Below, piece after piece: positions 27,999-37,058 of a stretch of DNA of 63,915 nt. The notes beneath the pieces were generated by a model, which was not told the DNA's origin, ran no database searches, and was given only the letters and a program-made list of their open reading frames with translations. How positions within the stretch are numbered: position 1 is the stretch's first letter; every line of letters starts with the position of its first letter. The translations under genes were made by a program, and so were the position numbers. Source of the DNA: Photorhabdus bodei (GTDB lineage Bacteria > Pseudomonadota > Gammaproteobacteria > Enterobacterales > Enterobacteriaceae); contig NZ_NSCM01000023.1 of NCBI RefSeq assembly GCF_003287735.1, positions 1 through 63,915 on the forward strand, given 5' to 3'.

Positions 27999-28340
27999 GC
28001 ATGTTTTGAATGAGGTAGCGGGTTTTCGACATACGAACGGTCCTGCTTTTGGGCCGTTTTCTTTTTTCAGGCAAAATTATACTGCTTAACGCTTTCCCTC
28101 AGTGCTCTGAGTTTTTTGGAATGGTGCCGGGAGCAGTAATCGCACACCACAAAACTTCATCCTGAATATCTCGTCATGCCTGAATAAAACTGATAGGTAG
28201 TGGAGATACCCCGGCCCGTCACCTGCGCCAACGTCTTGAGCTTCGCCTTCTTTCGCGGGGCATACACCACGTTGTAGGCTAATACTACAGCCGTAAATAC
28301 CAGAAAAAAGTTAAAAAGAAGTGATTAAGGATTTTTAAAA
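27999..28340. other. Intergenic remnant region
   Basis: A stem-loop at about 28036-28065 (ACGGTCC with GGGCCGT, then TTTCTTTTTT) looks like a plus-strand terminator. On the minus strand from about 28295 down to a stop at 28157 is an open, partly hydrophobic tail ending in QVTGRGISTTYQFYSG that I do not recognise; it may be the end of a lost gene. Confidence 0.4.
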
Positions 28341-28751
28341 GTGGATAAAAAACTTGATGTTATATTGATATTAAAAGAGAAAATACCAGAGGAAACGGGT
28401 TTTAAATTGATTAACCACATTAACCACATTAACCACATTAACCACATTAACCACATTAACCACATTAACCACATTAACCACATTAACCACATTAACCACA
28501 TTAACCGCATTGGCGTTGATTTTAATATCATTAACATACCTATTATCCTATCTGATTTTAAACCTAAAAAAATTAAATACAGGAAAAATAAAAACCCAAG
28601 TGCTAATTTAATGAAAATGGAGGGGGTTAAATACAGGTTGGTAAATGGAAAAAACGATTATATTTACATGGACTATCCAATGAAAACCTTTTTACTACTA
28701 TGTTTAATGTATTTATCAGCAATGGTGTTATTCTATTATTTTATATTTTAA
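28341..28751 (+). CDS. Hypothetical membrane-anchored protein with Ile-Asn-His repeats
   Basis: A 136-aa frame opening at GTG 28341. Residues 24-56 are ten exact I-N-H triplets plus one I-N-R, coded by the 9-bp array at 28410-28508. A charged stretch rich in K and N follows, then a C-terminal hydrophobic helix (about residues 113-135, LLLCLMYLSAMVLFYYF). I do not recognise it. Because the unit is 9 bp, copy-number changes would alter only the length of the repeat domain. Regular histidines could bind metal, but this is speculation. Start and reality of the gene are uncertain. Confidence 0.45.
   Translation: MDKKLDVILILKEKIPEETGFKLINHINHINHINHINHINHINHINHINHINHINRIGVDFNIINIPIILSDFKPKKIKYRKNKNPSANLMKMEGVKYRLVNGKNDYIYMDYPMKTFLLLCLMYLSAMVLFYYFIF
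28410..28508 (+). repeat. Tandem 9-bp repeat, 11 units
   Basis: Ten perfect copies of ATTAACCAC (28410-28499) and an eleventh variant ATTAACCGC. The array is in frame with the gene at 28341-28751. There are no spacers, so it is not CRISPR. Perfect identity of the units points to recent slippage expansion. Confidence 0.95.
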
Positions 28752-30143
28752 CTAACCTGCTATGGCTATTTAAAAATGCAAATGCAGGGATGGTGTAACT
28801 TTAATTAATTGATTTATTAAATAAGTTAATTTTTAATAAGAATGATTAATTGAGTCTAAGTTTATTAACAGAGAGTTGAAAAGAAACCAGCATGTAAAAT
28901 AATATTATTCGAACAGAATGATATGAAAGTATTTTCTCACCATTATTTTATGAAGAAAACTATAAAAATGATGCAATAAAGAAAGGATAAAACGGTCAAT
29001 CTGGTAGGATTTAAGCTCTGAAAGAGAAGTGAGTATCTGAAAAAAACACAAAGGGGTATCTTTATATCATCAGATTATTTACCGGCTAATTTATTTAGAA
29101 AAATAAATGGTGGTGACTTATAAAAACTGATTTAAATTATCGATAAAATAGTGTCATTAAAGATAAAAAGCCGGGGTAATCTACACTAGGTAAACGTAAA
29201 ATAAGATATTTCATAATGATTAAACTTAGTAAAAAGCAAGCGTTAAAAGTGGTAAAAACAACTGTTAAAGTTTTATGCTACTTAAAATCAGCGGTTAAAA
29301 AAATGACTTTTAATAATGGTTTAAAACCTGCCCATCATAAAGCTATCAATGAAAACTGAGAAATAAAAATGGGTTTGATTAATGCTTATGTTTCCAGGAA
29401 AAAAGATAAATAAGAATATAAATCTGTTAATTCGATAATCTATTTTTAAAAATGAGCCGCTTTAATAGTGTTTTCAATCGTAGAATAAAGTTTTTATAAA
29501 TCAGTTAAATAATCGATGATAAAAATCGGCATGAAAACATCCCCAGATAAATGATTTAACAGAATAATGTACAGACTCTTAAATACGTCAGTTTAAACTT
29601 GTTTTACCCTGTTTTAACCCGTTGAATAGCATTTCTTTGCTATGATTTGATTTAAACCGTTTATCTCTTTTTATGTTTTTAACATGCTAAAATCAGTTTA
29701 TGTCGCCGTTTTTAAAAACTATTTTCTCGCTCGATTAACGCTTAAATACCTGTTAAACCGTTATAATCTTGGCTGGTTAATCCGTCAGAACTTTCTGCAT
29801 CGTTGTATGAATGGTATTAATAACAATATTAATCCAATCTAACGAAATACCATTCTTTTTAAGATCGCCCTCTGGTTTGTTGGTGGTATCGCTTTTATCT
29901 TGCCAATACCCTTATATGTTCCCAATATACGGTAAGTGATTTATTGCTAGTAAATATTTTTAATTGATTGTAATTTTAATATGTTATTTTTCCATCAGGA
30001 CCATACCAGTATCATGTGTACATTAAGTATATCTTTAACTAGCGTCCAATTTTTTGCAGACTGACCTGACAAATGATAGTAAAAGCTATTAGTATTGGGA
30101 AAACAATCACTTTAGTTTAGAAACCATTTTCAGGGAAGTAGAA
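28752..30143. other. 1.4-kb AT-rich region with only tiny reading frames
   Basis: No convincing gene. A 47-codon basic frame (29216-29359) lacks a clear ribosome site. A 52-codon frame (29684-29842, MLKSVYVAVFKNYFLARL...) ends in TAA but continues in the same frame for 30 codons with a hydrophobic segment (LFKIALWFVGGIAFILPIP) to 29935; this may be a small membrane protein broken by one stop. TTTAAA-like and GTTTTAACC-like words recur. The function of the region is not apparent. Confidence 0.4.
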
Positions 30144-30896
30144 ATGTTACATGTACTTGCGTGGCCTGATCTGTTTATTTGCATTTTTGTCGTTTTCTTT
30201 GCTTATCTGGTTTTTGGTATGGCCGGGTTTGGTTCTGCACTTATTGCTGGCCCAATTCTAGCATTTTATATCCCTGTAGCGAAAATTGTTCCTATGCTCG
30301 CGTTGGTAGATTTAACCGCCGCAGTGATTAATATTACCAGAGAGGGTAAGAAATCAGAGTTTAGTGAGATCAAGTTAGTTATTCCATTAATGGTTGTCGG
30401 TAGCTTGATTGGCGCCGCTATTTTATTGATGGCCCGGCCTAATGTTTTAGTTCTGGTGTTAGGGTTATTTGTTGTTTTCTATTCAATTTATTCGCTATTT
30501 TTCAGTAAAACCTACCGTCAATTCCCCGCTAAAGCCGCTATTCCATTTGGTCTGAGTGGAGGTGTTTTCAGTGCGCTATTTGGTAGTGGAGGTTTTCTAT
30601 ATGCAATTTATCTAACTGGACGGATATCAGATAAGGAAATTTTCAGGATCACTCAGACGACTTTAATTGGTTTCAGTACCCTGACGAGAGTGATTATTTT
30701 TGTTGTCATGGGTATTTATCTGGACACCTCATTTTTGTTATTGATACTGGTATTTATTCCAGCCATGTTGTTGGGAATCTATTTTGGTCGCCAAGTGACA
30801 CTGAAAATCTCCAGAGGAACATTTTTGAAGTTTATCAATATTATTGTACTGGCTTCGGGGTTAATGCTGATATATCGTTATATATTTACTGTTTGA
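30144..30896 (+). CDS. TauE/SafE-family sulfite exporter-like membrane protein
   Basis: A 250-aa integral membrane protein with about eight hydrophobic segments. The two family half-repeats are visible: FGMAGFGSALIAGPIL near residue 25 and FGLSGGVFSALFGSGGF near residue 134. The family exports sulfite, sulfoacetate or other organic anions; the substrate is not predictable here. AGGGA lies about eight bases upstream of the ATG. The MFS gene follows 108 bp downstream on the same strand and may be co-transcribed. Confidence 0.85.
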   Translation: MLHVLAWPDLFICIFVVFFAYLVFGMAGFGSALIAGPILAFYIPVAKIVPMLALVDLTAAVINITREGKKSEFSEIKLVIPLMVVGSLIGAAILLMARPNVLVLVLGLFVVFYSIYSLFFSKTYRQFPAKAAIPFGLSGGVFSALFGSGGFLYAIYLTGRISDKEIFRITQTTLIGFSTLTRVIIFVVMGIYLDTSFLLLILVFIPAMLLGIYFGRQVTLKISRGTFLKFINIIVLASGLMLIYRYIFTV

Positions 30897-31004
30897 AATA
30901 ATAACCAATAGGAATTAACTCATTCAATATAATATTATTAATTTGTTGTTTTCAGTTCATTTCATATTTATTCTCTTTGTTTTTGCTGGATAGATATAAA
31001 TAAA

Positions 31005-32195
31005 ATGAACAGTCGTGATTATAGAAATAATAATTTTTTTGCCATTTTTACTATTACCACGAGTGTCGCTGTTATTGGCATTGTCATTGGTTTGACTATC
31101 CCAATGATAGCGTTACGCTTGAATAGCCAAGGTATTGATGAGTTGTACATTGGTTTAATTTCTGCGGCTCCGGCATTGGGGGTTCTTTTGAGTGCTCCGG
31201 TAGTCCAGAAAATTGTAGCTCTGGTAGGTAAGAAACACGTCATGATGATTGCAACAGGGGTTTCTGCTGGCAGTTTGCTCCCACTTTTGGGTTCGTTGCC
31301 GATGGAGTTGCTTTTTCCTCTGCGGCTAGTTACTGGTGTTGCTAATGGATTAATGATCTGTCTAGGTGAAACCTGGATTAATGAACTCTCTGAAGAGAAT
31401 AAACGAGGCAGGGTACTGGCTGTTTATACAACAGTTTTTACTGTCAGTCAGTTGCTTGGCCCTTCTATCATTGCTTTTTATGGTATCGCAGATAAAACGC
31501 CGATACTGATTTGTACTCTGATCCATATCTTTTCACTGGTGCTCTTTGTCATGGTAGATCAGAAGAAAGGCGATAAGTTGCCGCAACACAGTAAGAAATC
31601 CAATTTCTCTATTGTTCAATTTGTGAAGATTGCACCGGCGATCTGTGGTGGTGTGCTATTTTTTTCCTTTTTCGACGGGACCATTCTTTCTATGTTTCCC
31701 ATCTACGGGATGAGTTGTGGGTATACCGAAGCGGTAGCTGCACTGATGATAAGTGTCATTCTTGCTGGTGATGCAGTGATGCAGCTTCCGTTTGGTTGGC
31801 TGGCGGATCATATGAATCGTATGCGCTTATACCAGATTTGTGGTGTAGCAACGCTCGGAGCAAGTGCATTATTGCCGTTTGTTATGACATATCAGTATCT
31901 TATCTGGCCTTTGTTGATTGTTTTAGGGGCAACTGCGGGGGCTATCTACACCATTGCATTGGTCCAAATCGGTCAGTATTTTTCAGGAAATGATCTGATA
32001 GTGGCTAATGCCGCAGCGGCTATGTTGTGGGGAATTGGGAGTTTGTTTGGACCACTGCTTGCCGGTATAGCGAGTTCAGTGACGCCATCAGGTTTACCTG
32101 TTCTGCTTGTCATCATTGCAGCACTGTTTCTGGTTTCAACCATGGATCGGTTTAATCCACAAAGTGATAAAAGTAATAAAAGTGATAAAAGCTGA
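31005..32195 (+). CDS. MFS transporter
   Basis: A 396-aa major facilitator with about twelve hydrophobic segments. The segment 2-3 region (SAPVVQKIVALVGKKHVM) and the matching second-half loop (LPFGWLADHMNRMRLYQ) carry the family's loop pattern, and LGETWINELSEENKRGRV is typical of the YcaD-like branch. The substrate is unknown. The C-terminus is a short serine-, asparagine- and lysine-rich tail (SDKSNKSDKS) made by a small triplet-pair repeat. Confidence 0.85.
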   Translation: MNSRDYRNNNFFAIFTITTSVAVIGIVIGLTIPMIALRLNSQGIDELYIGLISAAPALGVLLSAPVVQKIVALVGKKHVMMIATGVSAGSLLPLLGSLPMELLFPLRLVTGVANGLMICLGETWINELSEENKRGRVLAVYTTVFTVSQLLGPSIIAFYGIADKTPILICTLIHIFSLVLFVMVDQKKGDKLPQHSKKSNFSIVQFVKIAPAICGGVLFFSFFDGTILSMFPIYGMSCGYTEAVAALMISVILAGDAVMQLPFGWLADHMNRMRLYQICGVATLGASALLPFVMTYQYLIWPLLIVLGATAGAIYTIALVQIGQYFSGNDLIVANAAAAMLWGIGSLFGPLLAGIASSVTPSGLPVLLVIIAALFLVSTMDRFNPQSDKSNKSDKS

Positions 32196-32497
32196 AGTAT
32201 TCATTCGGTAGCTGTAGTCGAATCCTAAGGTTGAAACATTGCGATTAATTATTGTGAAAAGTTTAATCTTCGGAAGTCATTCTTCTAATGCTTGACTAAA
32301 TAATACTGTTAGCTATTGATTTCGACACTATGATCACTGGATAATCTTTCGCCTCAAATTCTCTCACTGTTTTCTATTCTAAAAGCCAAACGATTGCTTT
32401 TATGATTTGTTGAACCGATTGGTGCAATGTTCATTAAGTTGTTGTGTTATTAAGCAAGGTGATCGTTTTCGTTTGATGAGGAAGTGGAAGAAGTACC
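32196..32497. other. Intergenic region upstream of the purine permease
   Basis: No gene is seen. A PurR-like half-site lies near the 3' end at 32457-32472; the rest shows nothing distinct. Confidence 0.4.
32457..32472 (+). promoter_or_regulatory. Possible PurR operator
   Basis: AGGTGATCGTTTTCGT matches the PurR consensus ACGCAAACGTTTTCGT at 12 of 16 positions, with a strong right half and a weak left half. It is 26 bp upstream of a purine permease start, a sensible place for purine repression. Confidence 0.35.
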
Positions 32498-33868
32498 ATG
32501 AACATAATGCAGGGGAACGACATGTCTGGCACTCAGGCACCAGTTAAATGCAAACTGGACAAGTATTTTAAATTGACTGAACGTGGCACAACGGTACGCC
32601 GTGAAATTCTGGCAGGGATCACAACTTTCTTGGCGATGGTTTATTCAGTCATCGTTGTACCGGGAATGTTAGGGCAGGCAGGGTTTCCCCATACTGCTGT
32701 CTTTATTGCGACTTGTTTAGTTGCCGGTTTTGGTTCTTTGTTAATGGGGCTGTGGGTTAACTTGCCAATGGCAATTGGTTGTGCAATTTCGTTGACTGCA
32801 TTTACCGCTTTTAGTTTGGTTTTAGGACAGCAAATCACTATTCCGGTTGCACTCGGTGCGGTATTTTTGATGGGATGCTTGTTTACGGTGATTTCTGTTA
32901 CCGGTATTCGTTCTTGGATTTTACGCAACATACCAATGGGTATTGCGCATGGTGCAGGGATTGGTATTGGGCTGTTTTTGTTACTGATTGCGTCAAACGG
33001 TGTGGGTCTGGTCATTAAGAACCCTCTGGAAGGTTTGCCTGTTGCTTTGGGGGCGTTCACCTCTTTTCCGGTTATGATGACTCTGCTTGGGCTGGCTGTT
33101 ATTTTTGGTCTGGAAAAATTGAAAGTTCCCGGTGGTGTGCTGTTAGTGATCGTGGTGATTTCAGTTATTGGGCTGATTTTTGATCCGGCGGTGAAATATC
33201 AAGGGTTCTTTAAGATACCGAGTCTGGGAGATGATGGCCTGTCCTTGATTTTTAGTATGGATATTATGGGGGCTTTGCAGCCGATTGTGTTACCCAGTGT
33301 GTTGGCGTTAGTCATGACTGCGGTGTTTGATGCCACCGGTACCATCCGTGCGGTAGCAGGGCAAGGGAACCTGTTGGATAAAGGCGGACAGATTATTAAT
33401 GGCAGTAAAGCGCTGACTGCCGATTCTGTTAGTAGTATTTTTGCCGGTGCTATCGGTGCTTCTCCGGCTGCGGTATATATCGAATCAGCCGCAGGTACCG
33501 CCGCCGGCGGTAAAACAGGTTTAACCGCAACAGTTGTCGGTATCCTGTTCCTGTTAATTTTGTTCTTTTCTCCACTTTCCTATCTTGTACCGGCGTATGC
33601 CACCGCGCCGGCATTGATGTATGTTGGTTTGTTGATGCTGAGTAATGTCAGAAAGCTGGATTTCGATGATTTTGTTGGGGCGATGTCCGGTATGCTTTGT
33701 GCAGTCTTTATTGTTCTGACCTGCAATATTGTAACCGGTATTATGTTGGGTTTCAGTTCGCTGGTTGTTGGTCGTATCTGTTCCGGTGAATGGCGCCAAT
33801 TGAATATCGGTACCGTGGTAATTACGATCGCTTTAGTAGCATTTTATGCTGGTGATTGGGCTATTTGA
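32498..33868 (+). CDS. adeP: NCS2/AzgA-type purine permease, adenine permease AdeP/AdeQ-like
   Basis: A 456-aa proton-coupled nucleobase importer of the inner membrane. Family blocks are [39 protein letters not shown] and [18 protein letters not shown], with about 12-14 membrane segments. The whole sequence follows the E. coli AdeP/AdeQ (PurP/YicO) pattern more closely than the guanine/hypoxanthine permeases GhxP/GhxQ, as remembered, so adenine is the likely substrate. The true start may be the internal ATG at 32522 ([10 protein letters not shown]). A stem-loop follows the gene. Confidence 0.8.
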   Translation: MNIMQGNDMSGTQAPVKCKLDKYFKLTERGTTVRREILAGITTFLAMVYSVIVVPGMLGQAGFPHTAVFIATCLVAGFGSLLMGLWVNLPMAIGCAISLTAFTAFSLVLGQQITIPVALGAVFLMGCLFTVISVTGIRSWILRNIPMGIAHGAGIGIGLFLLLIASNGVGLVIKNPLEGLPVALGAFTSFPVMMTLLGLAVIFGLEKLKVPGGVLLVIVVISVIGLIFDPAVKYQGFFKIPSLGDDGLSLIFSMDIMGALQPIVLPSVLALVMTAVFDATGTIRAVAGQGNLLDKGGQIINGSKALTADSVSSIFAGAIGASPAAVYIESAAGTAAGGKTGLTATVVGILFLLILFFSPLSYLVPAYATAPALMYVGLLMLSNVRKLDFDDFVGAMSGMLCAVFIVLTCNIVTGIMLGFSSLVVGRICSGEWRQLNIGTVVITIALVAFYAGDWAI

Positions 33869-33876
33869 TTGATTAA

Positions 33877-33911
33877 AAAGTGCGTAATGGGTGTTCACCC
33901 CTGCGCACTTT
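33877..33911 (+). terminator. Stem-loop after the purine permease gene
   Basis: AAAGTGCG (33877-33884) pairs with CGCACTTT (33904-33911), with an inner GGGTG/CACCC stem. There is no long T-run, so it may be an imperfect terminator. Confidence 0.5.
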
Positions 33912-34139
33912 GCCAATTCTTGCGATTACTTTTAAATTCTCAATTATTTCCCCTGTATTTATCTGATTAGTTTACAATATTCCTGTAATTCTTTCGGATA
34001 CGGCTCCGCGTGTATCTACCTTTTTCGATTGATTCAGTTATTTTAGTATTAAGATTTATTCTCACTGTTTTGTGTTAACGGGAAGAAAAAGAGTTTCAAT
34101 CTGTATACCAACGGTTCTTAGGCAAATTGTAAGGGCAAC

Positions 34140-35789
34140 ATGGAAATATTCTTTACTATTCTGATCTTGATTTTGGTGGTTTCAGTTTCTGGCGTTCTGA
34201 CTAAAGTGATTCCGTTCCGCATACCTCTGCCGTTAATGCAAATTGCTATGGGAGCATTGCTGGCTTGGCCGCACTTTGGCTTACATGTTACTTTTAATCC
34301 TGAGCTATTTCTCGTTCTGCTAATTCCTCCTTTGTTATTCGTTGATGGCTGGAAAATGCCGACCAGAGAGTTTTTCCAGTATGGACGGGAAATTTTCATA
34401 CTGATGCTGGTATTGGTGCTGGTTACTGTTGTCGGTATTGGTTATCTGATTTACTGGCTGATGCCAGGTATTCCGTTAATTGCTGCTTTTGCCCTTGCTG
34501 CTGTGTTATCGCCAACAGATGCGGTGGCTTTATCATCCATTGTTGGAAAAAGGCGTATGCCTAAGCGCATGATGAATGTGATGGAAGGGGAAGCGTTAAT
34601 GAACGATGCTTCCGGCCTGGTAGCCTTAAAGTTCGCTGTAGCGATAGCAATGGGAACGATGGCATTTTCTGTTACTGGCATGACCATAGAATTCTTCAAA
34701 GTTGCTATTGGCGGTTTGTTATCCGGTATTGCAGTAACCTGGTTGTACAGTAAATCCCTGCGCTTAATGAATCGTTGGAGCGGTGGCGATCCGGCAACCC
34801 AAATTGTTTTCATGTTGCTGTTGCCGTTTGCTTCTTATCTGATTGCAGAACATATTGGCGTTTCCGGTATCCTTGCCGCGGTTGCCGCGGGTATGACGAT
34901 CAGTAAATCTGGGGTCATCCGTAATGCTCCGTTGGCAATGCGTTTGCGTGCTGATAGTGTCTGGTCAATGCTGGCGTTTGTATTTAACGGCTTGGTGTTT
35001 GTCATGCTGGGCCTGCAATTACCGGGGATCTGGCAAACTTCCGTTATACAGGCAGAAATTGATCCAACCGTTGAAACCTGGATGCTGTTCGCCGCGGTTG
35101 CAGTGATTTATGGAGCCCTTTTATTACTGCGTTTCTGCTGGTTATGGCTGATGAAGAATATCAGCAAATTTTTTATGAAAAAAAATCCACTGAATTTTGC
35201 GACTTATACCACTCGTGAATTATGGCTGGCATCTTTTGCCGGCGTTCGTGGAGCAATCACACTTGCTGGCGCACTGTCTGTTCCTCTGTTTCTGGCGGAT
35301 GGTACGCCATTCCCGGCCCGTTATCAGCTTATCTTTATTGCCGCGGGAGTCATTCTGTTCTCGTTGTTAATTGGCGTTCTCTCTTTGCCATTCCTGTTAC
35401 GGGGAATGCAAACTTCCGATAAGGAGGCAGATATCAGTGAGGTCCGAATGGCGCGGGCAGCTATGGCGGAAGTGGCGATTGTCAGTATGAATAAGATGGA
35501 AGAGCGTCTTTCTGCTAGTCCCGAAGAGCAATTGGATGCTGAAGTGATTACTGAAGTTGCTTCCAGGGTAATTGGCTATTTGCGTCGCCGTACTGTGGGG
35601 CAGGATGAGATAGAACATAGCCTGCTAGTGGAAGATTTGGAACGTCGTTTTCGTCTGACTGCATTAAGGGCAGAGCGTGGTGAGTTATATCATCTGCGTG
35701 CAACTAGAAAAATAAGTAATGAGACACTTCAAACCTTGCTGCATGATTTGGATTTACTGGAAGCTCTATTGGTACAGAAAGAGCATTGA
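34140..35789 (+). CDS. yjcE: CPA1-type Na+/H+ antiporter YjcE
   Basis: A 549-aa inner-membrane cation/proton antiporter, the same length as E. coli YjcE. About twelve hydrophobic segments precede a cytosolic tail of about 130 residues. Family motifs are LIPPLLFVDGWKMP (about residue 60), ALAAVLSPTDAVA with the ion-binding aspartate (about 117-129), GEALMNDASGLVALK (about 150) and SFAGVRGAITLAGALSVP (about 363-380). It likely exports Na+ or K+ in exchange for H+. A small stem-loop (GATAC/GTATC followed by TTTTT) lies at about 33998-34025 upstream. Confidence 0.88.
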   Translation: MEIFFTILILILVVSVSGVLTKVIPFRIPLPLMQIAMGALLAWPHFGLHVTFNPELFLVLLIPPLLFVDGWKMPTREFFQYGREIFILMLVLVLVTVVGIGYLIYWLMPGIPLIAAFALAAVLSPTDAVALSSIVGKRRMPKRMMNVMEGEALMNDASGLVALKFAVAIAMGTMAFSVTGMTIEFFKVAIGGLLSGIAVTWLYSKSLRLMNRWSGGDPATQIVFMLLLPFASYLIAEHIGVSGILAAVAAGMTISKSGVIRNAPLAMRLRADSVWSMLAFVFNGLVFVMLGLQLPGIWQTSVIQAEIDPTVETWMLFAAVAVIYGALLLLRFCWLWLMKNISKFFMKKNPLNFATYTTRELWLASFAGVRGAITLAGALSVPLFLADGTPFPARYQLIFIAAGVILFSLLIGVLSLPFLLRGMQTSDKEADISEVRMARAAMAEVAIVSMNKMEERLSASPEEQLDAEVITEVASRVIGYLRRRTVGQDEIEHSLLVEDLERRFRLTALRAERGELYHLRATRKISNETLQTLLHDLDLLEALLVQKEH

Positions 35790-35993
35790 TATCCTATAAT
35801 TTGTGAGTTGTCACGATAATCTTGTGAGTCGCCGTGTTCAGCCTGATCGGTGGATATTTCGCCTGTCAGGTTGATAACTGATTTTATATGTTTACTCGTA
35901 TCTGGCTGGTGGTATTGGTTTTCCCGCCGTAGATACCGGAACCTCTCGGCAATGATGAATAATATGTTGGTTCCGGTGGAATGGCTGATCAAT

Positions 35994-36950
35994 TTACCAT
36001 TGGTGGGAGTTTGTTTGTTGCGTTGTTCTGGGGGCATCAACGTTTAATTTTGCAATTCCTTTTACGAATGGCAGATTATCCATCGCGTGCTGGCGTGCGG
36101 AATGGATAAACGCGTCAATCTCAGGCTGATACTGTTCGCCTTCACGAACGGCAGCGTACAGCCTGCTCCATAAACCTTCTCCCAGTGTTTTAGTTACCAC
36201 TAACTCTTGCCTTTCAAATGTCTCAACAACCCAATGTGGCAGAGCCGCGATTCCCATGCGGACAGCGACCATTTGGATCAGTAATAGGGTGTTATCCACA
36301 TTTTTCAACGTAGGGACAACACCCGCCGGTTGCAAGAAACGCCGCCAGATATCGAATCGCTGACGTTGAACGGGATAGATCATCAATGTCTCATCAATTA
36401 AATCTTTTGGCTGGATGTGCAGTTTATTGGCCAGAGGATGATCCGGAGCAACAACCAGTTTGACCTCATAATCAAATAGCGGTGTGTAGTGCAAATGACT
36501 CTCAGGGAGAATATCTGATGTCAAAACGACATCCAATTCTCGTTGCAGTAATGCAGGTTGTGGATCAAAAGTGACGCCGGATTTGAAATCCACATTGACT
36601 TGTGGCCAGGTTTCTCGGAAATGCTTGAGTGCAGGTGTCAGCCATTGAATACAACTATGACATTCAATAGCGATACGCAGATTTGTTTGGCCCGGCTCTT
36701 TACATTCGCGCAGTGCATTTTGAACCAGAGGGAGCACTTGTTCCGCTAGTCGTAATAAAACTTCACCCTGTGGCGTGAAACGAAGCGGTTGACTTTTACG
36801 AATGAACAACCGGAAGCCAAGGCGATGTTCAAGATCGCTGAACTGATGAGACAAAGCGGATTGTGTTTGATGCAGATGATTGGCTGCTGCCGCTAATGAA
36901 CCACAATGACTCAATGATTGTAATGTTTTTAGATGTTTTATTTCGATCAT
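35994..36950 (-). CDS. metR: LysR-type regulator MetR
   Basis: A 318-aa LysR-family regulator of methionine synthesis that senses homocysteine and activates metE. The N-terminal helix-turn-helix is clear ([21 protein letters not shown], then [13 protein letters not shown]). The co-inducer domain carries [31 protein letters not shown] and [20 protein letters not shown], matching E. coli MetR as remembered. It is divergent from metE across a 108-bp shared control region. Confidence 0.95.
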   Translation of the reverse strand: MIEIKHLKTLQSLSHCGSLAAAANHLHQTQSALSHQFSDLEHRLGFRLFIRKSQPLRFTPQGEVLLRLAEQVLPLVQNALRECKEPGQTNLRIAIECHSCIQWLTPALKHFRETWPQVNVDFKSGVTFDPQPALLQRELDVVLTSDILPESHLHYTPLFDYEVKLVVAPDHPLANKLHIQPKDLIDETLMIYPVQRQRFDIWRRFLQPAGVVPTLKNVDNTLLLIQMVAVRMGIAALPHWVVETFERQELVVTKTLGEGLWSRLYAAVREGEQYQPEIDAFIHSARQHAMDNLPFVKGIAKLNVDAPRTTQQTNSHQW

Positions 36951-36984
36951 GAGAAACCTTCAGGATGATAATGAATAAATTGCG
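36950..36984. promoter_or_regulatory. Possible MetR sites in the metR-metE gap
   Basis: TGAG-N5-TTCA at 36950-36962 matches the MetR consensus TGAA-N5-TTCA at seven of eight bases, and a weaker match (TGAA-N5-TGCG) lies at 36972-36984. A pair of sites is expected upstream of metE. Confidence 0.4.
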
Positions 36985-37022
36985 CTTGTGGTTTATACCT
37001 TACCTGTTGATTATGGATGTGT

Positions 37023-37038
37023 AAACATCTAGACGGCT
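37023..37038. promoter_or_regulatory. MetJ operator upstream of metE
   Basis: Two tandem 8-bp met boxes, AAACATCT and AGACGGCT, match AGACGTCT at six and seven of eight bases. They lie 20-36 bp before the metE start, where MetJ with S-adenosylmethionine represses. Confidence 0.6.
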
Positions 37039-37058
37039 AAAAATGACGGGATAATGAA

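Noticed and set aside
28410..28508. Regular repeats resembling a CRISPR array
   Set aside because: The 9-bp units are directly adjacent with no spacers and are in frame with a coding sequence; this is a tandem repeat.
28325..28537. Minus-strand frame with repeated Met-Trp-Leu
   Set aside because: It is the complement of the Ile-Asn-His array; the plus-strand frame is longer and has a plausible membrane helix, so this is a shadow.
35729..36047. Small frames on both strands between yjcE and metR
   Set aside because: They overlap the ends of yjcE and metR and have no recognisable sequence.
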